This document shows, one piece after another, positions 50,741-59,459 of a stretch of 64,000 nucleotides of DNA; the stretch's first letter is position 1, and each line of letters begins with the position of its first letter. The DNA lies in NCBI RefSeq assembly GCF_009758255.1, contig NZ_WSEN01000010.1:1-64000 (forward strand), read 5' to 3'. This stretch comes from Microbacterium sp. MAH-37. Its GTDB lineage: Bacteria; Actinomycetota; Actinomycetes; Actinomycetales; Microbacteriaceae. The notes beneath the pieces are model-generated. The model saw only the letters and a list, made by a program, of their open reading frames with translations, made no database searches and was not told the DNA's origin. A program made the position numbers and the translations under genes.

Positions 50741-51101
50741 GCCAGCGGCGCCTGCGCTGCAGTCGGATCGTCGACGATCAGTACCTTGCGGTTGTCGTGG
50801 TCGCTGTACTGTGCGATCAGGCGCACCCCTGCGTCAGCCAGCCTGGTCATGATCCTGCCCAGTGCTCCGGGACATCAGCATCCAGCGGCACGACGACCGT
50901 CGGCTGCAGGACGACGTCCCGGATGCCGGCCGACTCGAGTGCCTGCACTGCGGCATCCCCCTCCGCGACGAGGTAGTGAGCGATGCCGGCCCACATGCCG
51001 CCGCCTTCGAGCGAGATCCCGGCCCTGCCGAGGATCGCGCCGATCCCGGCGAGCGAGGCCGCCCCGTCCGGCGCAGGAACCGTGATGTCGTACATGGTCA
51101 T
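50737..51101 (-). pseudogene. ACT-domain protein gene with a one-base frameshift
   Basis: The 5' part encodes an ACT-like domain (MYDITVPAPDGAASLAGIG, RAGISLEGGGMW) but runs into TGA after PEHWAGS at 50847. Reading from GALGRIMTRLADAGV in the next frame continues the family (AQYSDHDNRKVLIVDDP) to a TGA at 50737-50739 that overlaps the ArsR-like start. Adding one G to the GG at about 50868 restores a 121-residue protein. This is either a real inactivation or a sequencing error. Confidence 0.75.
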
Positions 51102-51147
51102 GTCTTCATCCTGGAACGGAATCGTTTCGGTGGCGGACGAAATGTGC

Positions 51148-52383
51148 CTACAGCAGCACGACGTCCACGAGGTCGCTCGCCTCGACGGCTGTCACCGACT
51201 CCGGCACGATCGCGTAGGCCTCCGCTCCGCCGAGCCCCACCACCAGGTGCGACCCGGAACCGCCGCTACTCGCCGACCGCACGACCGGACGTGCGGGGTC
51301 GCTGCGGTCGATCACCGCCGGAAGATACTGCCGCCGCCCAGGTGCGGAGCTCCACGCCTCGCCCGCCGGCAGTCGCCACACCACACGGGCGACATCGACG
51401 CATCCCTGCATCCGCAGCAGAGCCGGTCGCACGAACACCTCGAACGAGACCGCCGCGCTCACCGGGTTGCCCGGCAGCCCGAACAGCAGCATCCCGTCAT
51501 CCGTCGCGCCGAAGCCCTGCGGCTTGCCGGGCTGCATCGCGACCTTCGTGAACTCCATCGCGTCGCCCAGACTCTGCCGCACCACCTCGTAGGCTCCTGC
51601 GCTGACGCCTCCGGAGAAGATCACCGCGTCGCATGCGTGCTGCCGCGCCGCCGCGACCGCCTCGGCCGGCCCGTCTCCGGAATCGTCGACGACGCGACGC
51701 GCGACCACCTCGGCCCCGGTGTCGGCGACCAGCCCCGCGATCAGCAGGCTGTTCGACTCCGGGATCGTGCCCCGGGTCAGCGGCTGCCCCGGCGGCACCA
51801 GCTCGCTGCCGGTGGCCACGACCATCACCCGTGGACGGCGGGCCACCGCGACCTGCGCGATCCCCACAGACGCCAGGGCCGACAGCTGCCGCGCACCGAG
51901 CCGGGTGCCGGCCGGAAGAACCTCCGCACCGGCCGCGACGTCCTCCCCCGCTGCGCGCACATGCGCGCCGCGGCGACGCGGTGCGGCGAGGACGACGGCG
52001 GATGCCAGGGAATCGGCCAGTCCGCCCGCGGTGTCCTCGAACGGGACGATCGCATCGGCCTCGGACGGCACCGGAGCGCCGGTCATGATGCGCGCGGCTT
52101 CGCCGGGCCCGATCGCCGGGTCGAGAGCGCTGCCGGCCGGCACGTCGGCCACGACCCGCAGGGACACCGGATGCGCGGGCGTCGCATCCGCGGCATCCGC
52201 GAACCGCACCGCGAAGCCGTCCATCGCGGAGTTGTCGAACGGCGGCACCGCGTTGCGCGCGAGCGCCGGCTCGGTGAGCACACGACCGGATGCCTGACCC
52301 AGCGGCATCCGCTCGACGGCCGGCGGCCTCAAGGCCGCGAGCACGCGGTCGAGCTGATCCTCGACGGAGCGGAGCGCCGTCAC
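51148..52383 (-). CDS. moeA: Molybdopterin molybdotransferase MoeA
   Basis: A 411-residue MoeA: N-terminal domain with PPFDNSAMDGFAVR at about 47-60 (catalytic Asp), MTGAPVPSEADAIVPFEDT, then the MoCF domain with VVATGSELV and FSGGVSAGAYE (GGVS loop) and PQGFG, LPGNPVSAAV, and a C-terminal domain IV. It inserts molybdate into adenylylated molybdopterin. Its GTG start overlaps the narI stop (GTGA), so moeA is the fifth gene of the nar operon. Confidence 0.92.
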   Translation of the reverse strand: MTALRSVEDQLDRVLAALRPPAVERMPLGQASGRVLTEPALARNAVPPFDNSAMDGFAVRFADAADATPAHPVSLRVVADVPAGSALDPAIGPGEAARIMTGAPVPSEADAIVPFEDTAGGLADSLASAVVLAAPRRRGAHVRAAGEDVAAGAEVLPAGTRLGARQLSALASVGIAQVAVARRPRVMVVATGSELVPPGQPLTRGTIPESNSLLIAGLVADTGAEVVARRVVDDSGDGPAEAVAAARQHACDAVIFSGGVSAGAYEVVRQSLGDAMEFTKVAMQPGKPQGFGATDDGMLLFGLPGNPVSAAVSFEVFVRPALLRMQGCVDVARVVWRLPAGEAWSSAPGRRQYLPAVIDRSDPARPVVRSASSGGSGSHLVVGLGGAEAYAIVPESVTAVEASDLVDVVLL

Positions 52384-53144
52384 GGGCGACGCAGCCGGGC
52401 CGGGTCCGGGGCAGCGACCGGGTCCCAGCCGCGCTTGGGCGCACGACTGCCGCGCTGCTCGTCACGCGAGCGGTACACGATGTACGGCCGGAACAGGTAG
52501 CCGACCGGCGCCGAGAACACGTGCACCAGGCGCGTGAACGGCCACAGCGCGAAAAGCAGGCACGCGGTGATGACGTGCAGCTGGAACAGCAGCGGCACAC
52601 CCACCATCAGCTCGGGATCCGGCCGGAAGATGATCATCTGCCTGACCCACGGGGAGATCGTCTCGCGGTATGCGAACCCGCCGCCGAACACCTGGTGCAC
52701 GACGGTCGCCGCGGTGCCGAACAGCAGCGTCGCGCCGAGGAAGACGTACATCACCTTGTCCATGTTCGTGGTGGCGAGGAACACCGCCGCGACTGTGCGG
52801 CGCCGGAAGATCAGGATGGCCAGCCCAGCGAGGGTGAGGATGGCGGCCGCCGTCCCGAGCACCGTCGCGCCGATGTGGTACATGTGCTCGTCGATCCCGA
52901 TCGCGTACAGCCACTCCCGCGGGATCAGCAGACCGACCACGTGACCGGCGATCACCATGAGGATGCCGAGATGGAACATCGGCGAGCCCCACTGCAGGAG
53001 CTTGTTCTCGTAAGTCTGGGAAGAGCGGGTCGTCCAGCCGAACTTGTCGTAGCGGTAGCGCCAGATGTGTCCCAGGATGAACACCGCGGCACACACGTAC
53101 GGCAGCACCACCCACAGCACGATCTGCAGAGCAGTCACGATCAC
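52380..53144 (-). CDS. narI: Respiratory nitrate reductase gamma subunit NarI
   Basis: A 254-residue cytochrome b membrane subunit with five helices (LWVVLPYVCAAVFILGHIW; FHLGILMVIAGHVVGLLIP; IGATVLGTAAAILTLAGLAILIF; YVFLGATLLFGTAATVVHQV; LFQLHVITACLLFALWPFTRLVHVF), with paired His for two b hemes in the second and last. It passes electrons from quinol to NarH. GTG at 53144 overlaps the narJ stop. Confidence 0.93.
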   Translation of the reverse strand: MIVTALQIVLWVVLPYVCAAVFILGHIWRYRYDKFGWTTRSSQTYENKLLQWGSPMFHLGILMVIAGHVVGLLIPREWLYAIGIDEHMYHIGATVLGTAAAILTLAGLAILIFRRRTVAAVFLATTNMDKVMYVFLGATLLFGTAATVVHQVFGGGFAYRETISPWVRQMIIFRPDPELMVGVPLLFQLHVITACLLFALWPFTRLVHVFSAPVGYLFRPYIVYRSRDEQRGSRAPKRGWDPVAAPDPARLRRP

Positions 53145-53905
53145 ACCCCCTGATTCGAGACCGACCGGAAGGCCGGCATGGGCAGACTGAGGCCGACCGT
53201 CTCGGTCGGCGGGCCTTCGTTGACCAGCGCGAGCACCCGCTCCTGGGTGCGCTGATCCACCTTCGGCAGTGACAGCGTCACCGCGCGCACCACCAGCGCC
53301 CACGGACTGTCCATGCCCTCGAGTGCCGCGCGCAGCACCTCGATGCCCTCGCGGTGCGCGGTCAGCAGGGCGCTCGCCACCTCGGAGTCCGAACGTGCCG
53401 AGAACTCCAGCACCGCCGGCAGGTAGTCGGGCAGCTCCGCCGCATCGAACTCCCACCCCGCCGCGCGGTACGCGTCGAGGAAGGTCACCAGCGCGGTGCC
53501 GCGCCGGCGGGTGTCGCCGGTCGCGAAATAGCTCAGGTACAGCGAGCACTTCCGCTTCAGGTCGAAGGTGTTCACGTAGTCGCGCTGCCAGACGGATGCC
53601 CCGGCGTCGGATGCCCGGTCGATGAACTCCGTCAGCGGGACGGCCACGGCCGCCGGGAGACCTGCCGCGTGGGTGCGCAGCTGATCGAGCCGCGCGAACC
53701 ACGCGGCATCCGGGTAGTCCAGCAGCAGCGAGGCGAGCATGTGCACGGTCCGGCGCTGCGCGCCGGTCAGCCGCACGGGGGCCAGCGCTTCGTCCGGCAT
53801 CCGCCGTCGAGGCGTGACGTGCCCTTCGTCTCGTCGCTGCGCTCCGGATCCTGAGCGAGCGGAGCGAGACGAAGGGCGCTCAGGAACCGGGAGGACGGTG
53901 CTCAT
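53141..53905 (-). CDS. narJ: Nitrate reductase assembly chaperone NarJ, with a palindrome-encoded insert
   Basis: A 254-residue NarJ (DMSO-reductase-type chaperone) that inserts molybdenum cofactor into NarG. The family domain starts at LTGAQRRTVHMLASLLLDYPD (about 48-68) and includes YVNTFDLKRKCSLYLSYF. The first 47 residues are unusual: residues 10-29 (RSARSGSGAQRRDEG region) are encoded by an intact REP-like palindrome (53821-53877) of a kind otherwise intergenic. Start overlaps the narH stop (ATGA), which supports this N-terminus. Confidence 0.88.
   Translation of the reverse strand: MSTVLPVPERPSSRSARSGSGAQRRDEGHVTPRRRMPDEALAPVRLTGAQRRTVHMLASLLLDYPDAAWFARLDQLRTHAAGLPAAVAVPLTEFIDRASDAGASVWQRDYVNTFDLKRKCSLYLSYFATGDTRRRGTALVTFLDAYRAAGWEFDAAELPDYLPAVLEFSARSDSEVASALLTAHREGIEVLRAALEGMDSPWALVVRAVTLSLPKVDQRTQERVLALVNEGPPTETVGLSLPMPAFRSVSNQGV
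53821..53877. repeat. REP-like palindrome inside the narJ coding region
   Basis: GCCCTTCGTCTCG at 53821-53833 has a perfect complement at 53865-53877, and the inner arms (GCTGCGCTC/GAGCGAGC) pair imperfectly around GGATCCT. A similar CCTTCGTCTC...GCTCAGGA palindrome lies between genes at 62205-62242. Here it forms codons about 10-29 of narJ. Confidence 0.75.
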
Positions 53906-55551
53906 GTGCGGTCCTCCGGTGGGAACAGCCCGTCCGGATGCCCGTTGCCGTCCCAGTTCAGCAGGTTGACCCTGCCTCCGGTCGACGGACGATCCGCGGT
54001 CTGCCGGTCGGCGAGGGCGTGGAAATTCTCCACCGCGACCGGAACGGACTGACCGCTGGCGGCGCCGAACGGCCCTCCGCTCGCAGCACCTCCCATGCCC
54101 GGTCCGCCGTCGTAGTCGAGCGAGCAGGCCATCTCCTCGAGGTCGTGCGCCTGTTCGTAGTGCGCCGGCGGGATCACGTACCGCTCCTCGTACTTCGCGA
54201 TCGCGAGCAGGCGGTACATCTCCTCGATCTCGGTGCCGGTCATGCCGACGGCCTCCGCGATGCTCTCCTCGCGCACGTCGTCGATGCTGACCCCCCTCAT
54301 GTAGGAGCGCATCGCGGCGAGCTTGCGCAGCGCGGCATCCACCGGCGCGACGTCGCCCGCGGTGAACAGCTCGGCGAGGTACTCGATCGGGATGCGCAGC
54401 TTCTCGATCGCGGCGAACAGCGTGCGGGCGTCCTCGCCGTCGTTGCCCGAACCGGTGACCACGTCGACCACGGGAGACAGCGGCGGGATGTACCAGACCA
54501 TCGGCATGGTGCGGTACTCGGGGTGCAACGGCAGTGCCACCTTGTACTTCTGGATGAGCTTCCAGATCGGGCTGCGCTGGGCGGCGGTGATCCAGTCCTC
54601 GGCGATGCCGTCCCGGCGCGCCGCCTCGATGACCGCTGGATCGTTCGGGTCGAGCAGCACCGAGCGCTGGGCCTCGAGCAGGTCGTGCTCGTTCTCGGTC
54701 GCTGCGGCCTCGGCCACGCGGTCCGCGTCGTACAGCACCAGGCCCAGGTAGCGCAGTCGGCCCACGCAGGTCTCGGAGCACACGGTCGGCAGCCCGACCT
54801 CGATGCGCGGATAGCACATGGTGCACTTCTCGGCCTTGCCGGTCTTGTGGTTGAAGTAGACCTTCTTGTACGGGCATCCGCTCACGCACATCCGCCAGCC
54901 GCGGCAGGCGTCCTGGTCGACGAGCACGATGCCGTCCTCGGCCCGCTTGTACATCGCGCCGGAGGGGCACGACGCCACGCAGGAGGGGTTCAGACAGTGC
55001 TCGCAGATGCGCGGGAGGTAGAACATGAAGGCCTTCTCGAACTCGGCCGAGACCTCCTGGCTCATCTTCTGCAGGATGGGGTCGTCCTGCATGGTCTCGA
55101 TCGACCCGCCCAGGTCGTCGTCCCAGTTCGCGGACCACTCGATCTTCATGTCCTTCCCGGTGATCAGGCTCTTCGGCCGGGCCACCGGGGTGTGCTGCTC
55201 ACCGCTGGGGGCGTTCACGAGCATGTCGTAGTCGTAGGTCCACGGCTCGTAGTAGTCCTCCATGCCCGGCAGCTTCGGGTTCGAGAAGATGCGCGCGATC
55301 TTCGCGAGGCGTCCGCCCGAGCGCAGCCGCAGCCGGCCGCGCTTGTCGCGCACCCAGCCGCCCTGCCACTTCTCCTGGTCCTCGTACCCGCGCGGGTACC
55401 CAAGGCCGGGGCGGGTCTCGACGTTGTTGAACCAGACGTACTCGACGCCGGTGCGGTTCGTCCACGCCTGCTTGCACGTGACGGAACAGGTGTGGCAGCC
55501 GATGCACTTGTCGAGGTTCATCACCATCGACATCTGCGCCATGACTCTCAT
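53902..55551 (-). CDS. narH: Respiratory nitrate reductase beta subunit NarH
   Basis: A 549-residue iron-sulfur subunit. The N-terminal CIGCHTCSVTCKQAW (about 16-30) and three further cysteine sets are visible: CEHCLNPSCVASCP, CRGWRMCVSGCPYKK (with the Trp typical of the [3Fe-4S] site) and CTMCYPRIEVGLPTVC. It carries electrons from NarI hemes to NarG. Its ATG overlaps the narG stop (ATGA). The C-terminal Gly/Ser-rich tail is variable in the family. Confidence 0.95.
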   Translation of the reverse strand: MRVMAQMSMVMNLDKCIGCHTCSVTCKQAWTNRTGVEYVWFNNVETRPGLGYPRGYEDQEKWQGGWVRDKRGRLRLRSGGRLAKIARIFSNPKLPGMEDYYEPWTYDYDMLVNAPSGEQHTPVARPKSLITGKDMKIEWSANWDDDLGGSIETMQDDPILQKMSQEVSAEFEKAFMFYLPRICEHCLNPSCVASCPSGAMYKRAEDGIVLVDQDACRGWRMCVSGCPYKKVYFNHKTGKAEKCTMCYPRIEVGLPTVCSETCVGRLRYLGLVLYDADRVAEAAATENEHDLLEAQRSVLLDPNDPAVIEAARRDGIAEDWITAAQRSPIWKLIQKYKVALPLHPEYRTMPMVWYIPPLSPVVDVVTGSGNDGEDARTLFAAIEKLRIPIEYLAELFTAGDVAPVDAALRKLAAMRSYMRGVSIDDVREESIAEAVGMTGTEIEEMYRLLAIAKYEERYVIPPAHYEQAHDLEEMACSLDYDGGPGMGGAASGGPFGAASGQSVPVAVENFHALADRQTADRPSTGGRVNLLNWDGNGHPDGLFPPEDRT

Positions 55552-58500
55552 CGGTACTGCACCTCCTGGTTGCGGCGACGGATGGTCGTCACCTCGTCAC
55601 GCTGGTTCCCGGTGGGGCCGAGGTAGTTGAACGCCCAGGCGAGCTGCGCGTACCCGCCGATGAGGTGACTCGGCTTGAGCAGGATCCTCGTCAGCGAGTT
55701 GTGGATGCCGCCGCGCTGGCCGCTCATCTCGGAGATCGGCACATCCACCGTGCGGTCCTTCGCGTGGTACATGTACACCGTTCCCTCCGGCATCCGGTGC
55801 GACACGTTGGCCCGCGCGACCACGACGCCGTTGCGGTTGTACGACTCGATCCAGTCGTTGTCGCGGACCCCGATCTTCGCGGCGTCCTGCGGACTCATCC
55901 AGATCGTGGGGCCGCCTCGCGAGAGCGACAGCATGAACAGGTTGTCCTGGTACTCGGAGTGGATCGACCACTTCGAGTGCGGCGTCAGGTAGCGCACGTG
56001 CACCTCGGTGTGCGTGCTCTTCCCGGGCACCACATCGCCGAACAGACGATGCATGTCCAGCGGCGGCCGGTAGATCGGCAGCGACTCGCCCAGCTCATCC
56101 ATCCAGTCGTGGTCGAGGTAGAAGTGCTGCCGGCCGGTGAGCGTGTGCCAGGGCTTGAGATGCTCGACGTTGATCGCGAACGCCGTGTAGCGCCGCCCGC
56201 CGTGCTCCGACCCCGACCACTCCGGCGAGGTGATGACGCTGCGCGGTTGCACCGACACATCCTGGAAGGTGAGGTGCGTGCCCTCGTGCTCGTCGGCGAG
56301 GAAGGCCATCTCCTGGCCGGTGTGCTTCTCCAGCGCCTTGAACCCCTGCACGGCCAGTCGGCCGTTGCTGGTGCCCGACATCGCCAGGATCATCTCACAG
56401 GCGCGCTGATCGCTGTCCAGCCGAACAGACCCGGCGTACGGCCCCGACTCGACGGCGCCGTTCACGCGCTTCAGCCGCTCGATCTCGGGCTCGGCGTGGT
56501 ACGTGATGCCCTTCGTCGTGAGACCGAGCTTCTCAGTCAGCGGGCCCAGGGCCTTCCATCGCTCGGCGAGGTTCGGGTAGTCGCGCTCGACGACGACCAG
56601 CTTCGGCATGGTCACGCCGGGCACCCGCGGCAGGTCCTCCACCCGGCCGTGCGGCGTCGCCATCACGTCGGGGGTGTCGTGCTGCAGGGGCGCGGCCACG
56701 ATGTCCTTGCGCACTCCGAGGTGGGTGCGCGCCAGCTCGCTGAACTTCTCCGCCAGCAGACGGAAGTACTCGAAGTCGGTCTTCGTCTGCCACGGCGGTG
56801 CGATGGCCGGGTTGAACGCGTGGATGAACGGATGCATGTCGGTGGACGACAGGTCGTACTTCTCGTACCACGTGGCAGCCGGCAGCACGATGTCGCTGAA
56901 CAGCGTGGTGCTGGTCATGCGGAAGTCGGCCGTCATCAGCAGATCGAGCTTGCCCTCTGGCGCCTTGTCGCGCCAGGTCATGTTCACCGGACGCGAGTCC
57001 GGCGCCGCTTCGGATGCCCGGACCGCGGCATCCGTGCCGAGCAGGTGCTTGAGGAAGTACTCGTTGCCCTTGCCGGACGAGCCGAGCACGTTGGCCCGCC
57101 AGATGTTCATGACGCGCGGGAAGTTCTCCGGCGCATCCGGGTCCTCCACGGCGAAGCGCAGGGACCCCTCGTTCAGGCTGTCCACGACGTGCTGCGCGGG
57201 CTCCTTGCCCGCCGCCTCGGCCTCGTCGACAAGGTCGAGCGGGTTGCGATCGAAGGTCGGGTAGCTCGGCATCCAGCCGCGTTGCACAGACTCCACCAGG
57301 CAGTCCGCCGTGGTGCGGCCCTCGAAACGGCCGAGGCCCAGTGGGGATGCCAGCTGGTCGGCAGGCAGGCCGTCGTAGCGCCACTGGTCGGTGGCGAGGT
57401 AGAAGAACGCGGTGCCGATGGTGTGCCGCGGCGGGCGCCCCCAGTCGGCGGCGGCCGCGTACTGCTGGTAGCCCGTGATCGGACGCACCTTCTCCTGGCC
57501 GACGTAGTGCGCCCAGCCGCCGCCGTTCACGCCCTGGCATCCGGTCATGGTCGTCAGCGCCAGGAACGTGCGGTAGATGGTGTCGGAGTGGAACCAGTGG
57601 TTGGTTCCCGCACCCATCAGGATCATCGACCGGCCGCCGGAGCGGTCGGCATTGTCGGCGAACTCGCGGGCCACGCGGATCGCCTGCGCAGCCGGCACCG
57701 AGGTGTGCTCCTCCTGCCAGGCCGGCGTGCCGGGGCTGGCCGCATCGTCGTAGCCGGTGGGCCACTCACCGGGGATGCCCTCCCGGCCCACGCCGTACTG
57801 CGCGAGCATCAGGTCGAACACCGTGGTGACGGTCTTGCCCGCGATCCGACGGGTCGGGACGCCTCGCACGACCACGCCGGAACCGCCCGCGTGCTCCTGC
57901 CCCGGCTCAGGGTCGAGGTCGAACCGCGGCAGCCGCACCTCAGCGGCATCCCCCGCCCAGCTCGCGAGGTCAGTGACCGACAGCGGCGGGACCACGTCGC
58001 CCAGGTCGAGGTTCCAGCGCCCCTCGTCCTCGGGGCTGAAGCGGTGGCCGAGCGAGCCGTTCGGCACGACGGCATTGCCCGCGGCATCCATCAGCACCGG
58101 TTTGAAGTCCGCGCGCGACTGCGCGGCGGTGTCGCCGCCGAGGTCGGACGCCGTGACGAACTTGCCCGGCACCAGGCCGCCGTCGCGCTGCTCGAGCTCG
58201 ACGAGGAACGGCGCGTCGGTGTACCGGCGCATGTAGTCCTGGAAGCGCTCGGTGCGCTTCTCGACGAAGTGCTCCCGCAGGATGACGTGGCCCATGGCGA
58301 GGGCGAGCGCCGCATCCGTTCCGGGGTGCGGAGCCATCCACTCATCGGCGAACTTCGTGTTGTCGGTGTAGTCCGGAGAGACGGTGACGACCTTCTGGCC
58401 GCGGTAGCGGGCCTCGGTCATGAAGTGCGCGTCCGGCGTGCGGGTGACGGGGACGTTCGAGCCCCACATCATCAGGTAGCCGGCGTTCCACCAGTCGGCC

Positions 58501-59270
58501 GACTCCGGGACATCCGTCTGGTCGCCGAACACCTGAGGGCTGGCGACCGGCAGGTCGGCGTACCAGTCGTAGAACGACAGCATCGTGCCACCGATGAGGT
58601 TGATGAACCGGGACCCGGCACCGTGCGAGACCATCGACATCGCCGGGATCGGCGAGAAGCCGGCGACACGGTCGGGCCCGTACTGCTTGACCGTGTACAC
58701 GTGCGCGGCGGCGGCGATCTCCATCACCTCGTCCCAGGTGGTGCGCACCAGACCGCCCTTGCCGCGGACGCGCTTGTACTTCCGGGCCTTCTCCTGATCC
58801 TCGACGATCGACGCCCAGGCGTCGACAGGATCCGGATGCTGTGCCTTGGCCTGCCGGTACAGCTGGGCGAGCGTGTCACGGATGTAGGGGTAGCGGACCC
58901 GCGTGGGCGAGTAGGTGTACCAGCTGAACGCCGCGCCACGGGGGCAGCCTCGCGGCTCGTACTCCGGGGAGTCCGGGCCGACGCTCGGATAGTCGGTCTG
59001 CTGCGCCTCCCACGTGATGATGCCGTCCTTGACGTACACCTTCCACGAGCAGGATCCGGTGCAGTTCACGCCGTGCGTGGAGCGGACCACCTTGTCGTGC
59101 GACCACCGGTCCCGGTAGAACACGTCGCCCGACCTGCCGCCCTCGAGGAACACCGCTCGAAGGTCTTCGGAGACCTCGCCGGGGCGGAGGAACCGCCCCA
59201 TGTTCAGCAGGGCGTCCGCGAGGGCCCCGTCTGTCGCAGGTTCACTCTCGGTGCGCATGGCGGGGGTCAT
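55548..59270 (-). CDS. narG: Respiratory nitrate reductase alpha subunit NarG
   Basis: A 1240-residue molybdo-bis-MGD catalytic subunit, of normal length. The N-terminal [4Fe-4S] ligands lie in THGVNCTGSCSW (His/Cys) with the fourth in RGCPRGA; YSPTRVRYPYIR follows. Mo-cofactor-binding segments run through MWGSNVPVTRTPDAHF and the C-terminal molydopterin-dinucleotide domain (YMYHAKDRTVDVP). ATG at 59270 follows GAGAAGGAG. It reduces nitrate to nitrite on the cytoplasmic side and starts the narGHJI-moeA operon, divergent from narK. Confidence 0.96.
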   Translation of the reverse strand: MTPAMRTESEPATDGALADALLNMGRFLRPGEVSEDLRAVFLEGGRSGDVFYRDRWSHDKVVRSTHGVNCTGSCSWKVYVKDGIITWEAQQTDYPSVGPDSPEYEPRGCPRGAAFSWYTYSPTRVRYPYIRDTLAQLYRQAKAQHPDPVDAWASIVEDQEKARKYKRVRGKGGLVRTTWDEVMEIAAAAHVYTVKQYGPDRVAGFSPIPAMSMVSHGAGSRFINLIGGTMLSFYDWYADLPVASPQVFGDQTDVPESADWWNAGYLMMWGSNVPVTRTPDAHFMTEARYRGQKVVTVSPDYTDNTKFADEWMAPHPGTDAALALAMGHVILREHFVEKRTERFQDYMRRYTDAPFLVELEQRDGGLVPGKFVTASDLGGDTAAQSRADFKPVLMDAAGNAVVPNGSLGHRFSPEDEGRWNLDLGDVVPPLSVTDLASWAGDAAEVRLPRFDLDPEPGQEHAGGSGVVVRGVPTRRIAGKTVTTVFDLMLAQYGVGREGIPGEWPTGYDDAASPGTPAWQEEHTSVPAAQAIRVAREFADNADRSGGRSMILMGAGTNHWFHSDTIYRTFLALTTMTGCQGVNGGGWAHYVGQEKVRPITGYQQYAAAADWGRPPRHTIGTAFFYLATDQWRYDGLPADQLASPLGLGRFEGRTTADCLVESVQRGWMPSYPTFDRNPLDLVDEAEAAGKEPAQHVVDSLNEGSLRFAVEDPDAPENFPRVMNIWRANVLGSSGKGNEYFLKHLLGTDAAVRASEAAPDSRPVNMTWRDKAPEGKLDLLMTADFRMTSTTLFSDIVLPAATWYEKYDLSSTDMHPFIHAFNPAIAPPWQTKTDFEYFRLLAEKFSELARTHLGVRKDIVAAPLQHDTPDVMATPHGRVEDLPRVPGVTMPKLVVVERDYPNLAERWKALGPLTEKLGLTTKGITYHAEPEIERLKRVNGAVESGPYAGSVRLDSDQRACEMILAMSGTSNGRLAVQGFKALEKHTGQEMAFLADEHEGTHLTFQDVSVQPRSVITSPEWSGSEHGGRRYTAFAINVEHLKPWHTLTGRQHFYLDHDWMDELGESLPIYRPPLDMHRLFGDVVPGKSTHTEVHVRYLTPHSKWSIHSEYQDNLFMLSLSRGGPTIWMSPQDAAKIGVRDNDWIESYNRNGVVVARANVSHRMPEGTVYMYHAKDRTVDVPISEMSGQRGGIHNSLTRILLKPSHLIGGYAQLAWAFNYLGPTGNQRDEVTTIRRRNQEVQYR

Positions 59271-59345
59271 CGCTGCTCCTTCTCCCGGGGAGGTCACGCT
59301 GTACTCAGCATCCTGCCCGCGGCCCAAGATCGTGGCAAGGGCTCA

Positions 59346-59376
59346 CCGGTTTTATTCCCACGCCGGACTTTTCACC
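59346..59376. promoter_or_regulatory. Paired 14-bp repeats in the narG-narK promoter region
   Basis: CCGGTTTTATTCCC (59346-59359) and CCGGACTTTTCACC (59363-59376) share 9 of 14 positions, spaced 17 bp. They lie in the 189-bp divergent region between narG and narK, 76-106 bp before narG. Tandem sites like this often bind a dimeric activator; which one is unknown. Confidence 0.35.
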
Positions 59377-59459
59377 CCGGTTAGACACGGTGGAAGTGGT
59401 GGTGCGGTGGTCCCGGCCCCGCTACTCTCTGGCACAAGACCTCGGGAAGGGACTCCTCG

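Noticed and set aside
55665..59384. 1239-codon open frame antisense to narG
   Set aside because: Composition is Arg/His/Val-rich with no family signal; it mirrors narG codons and has no ribosome site.
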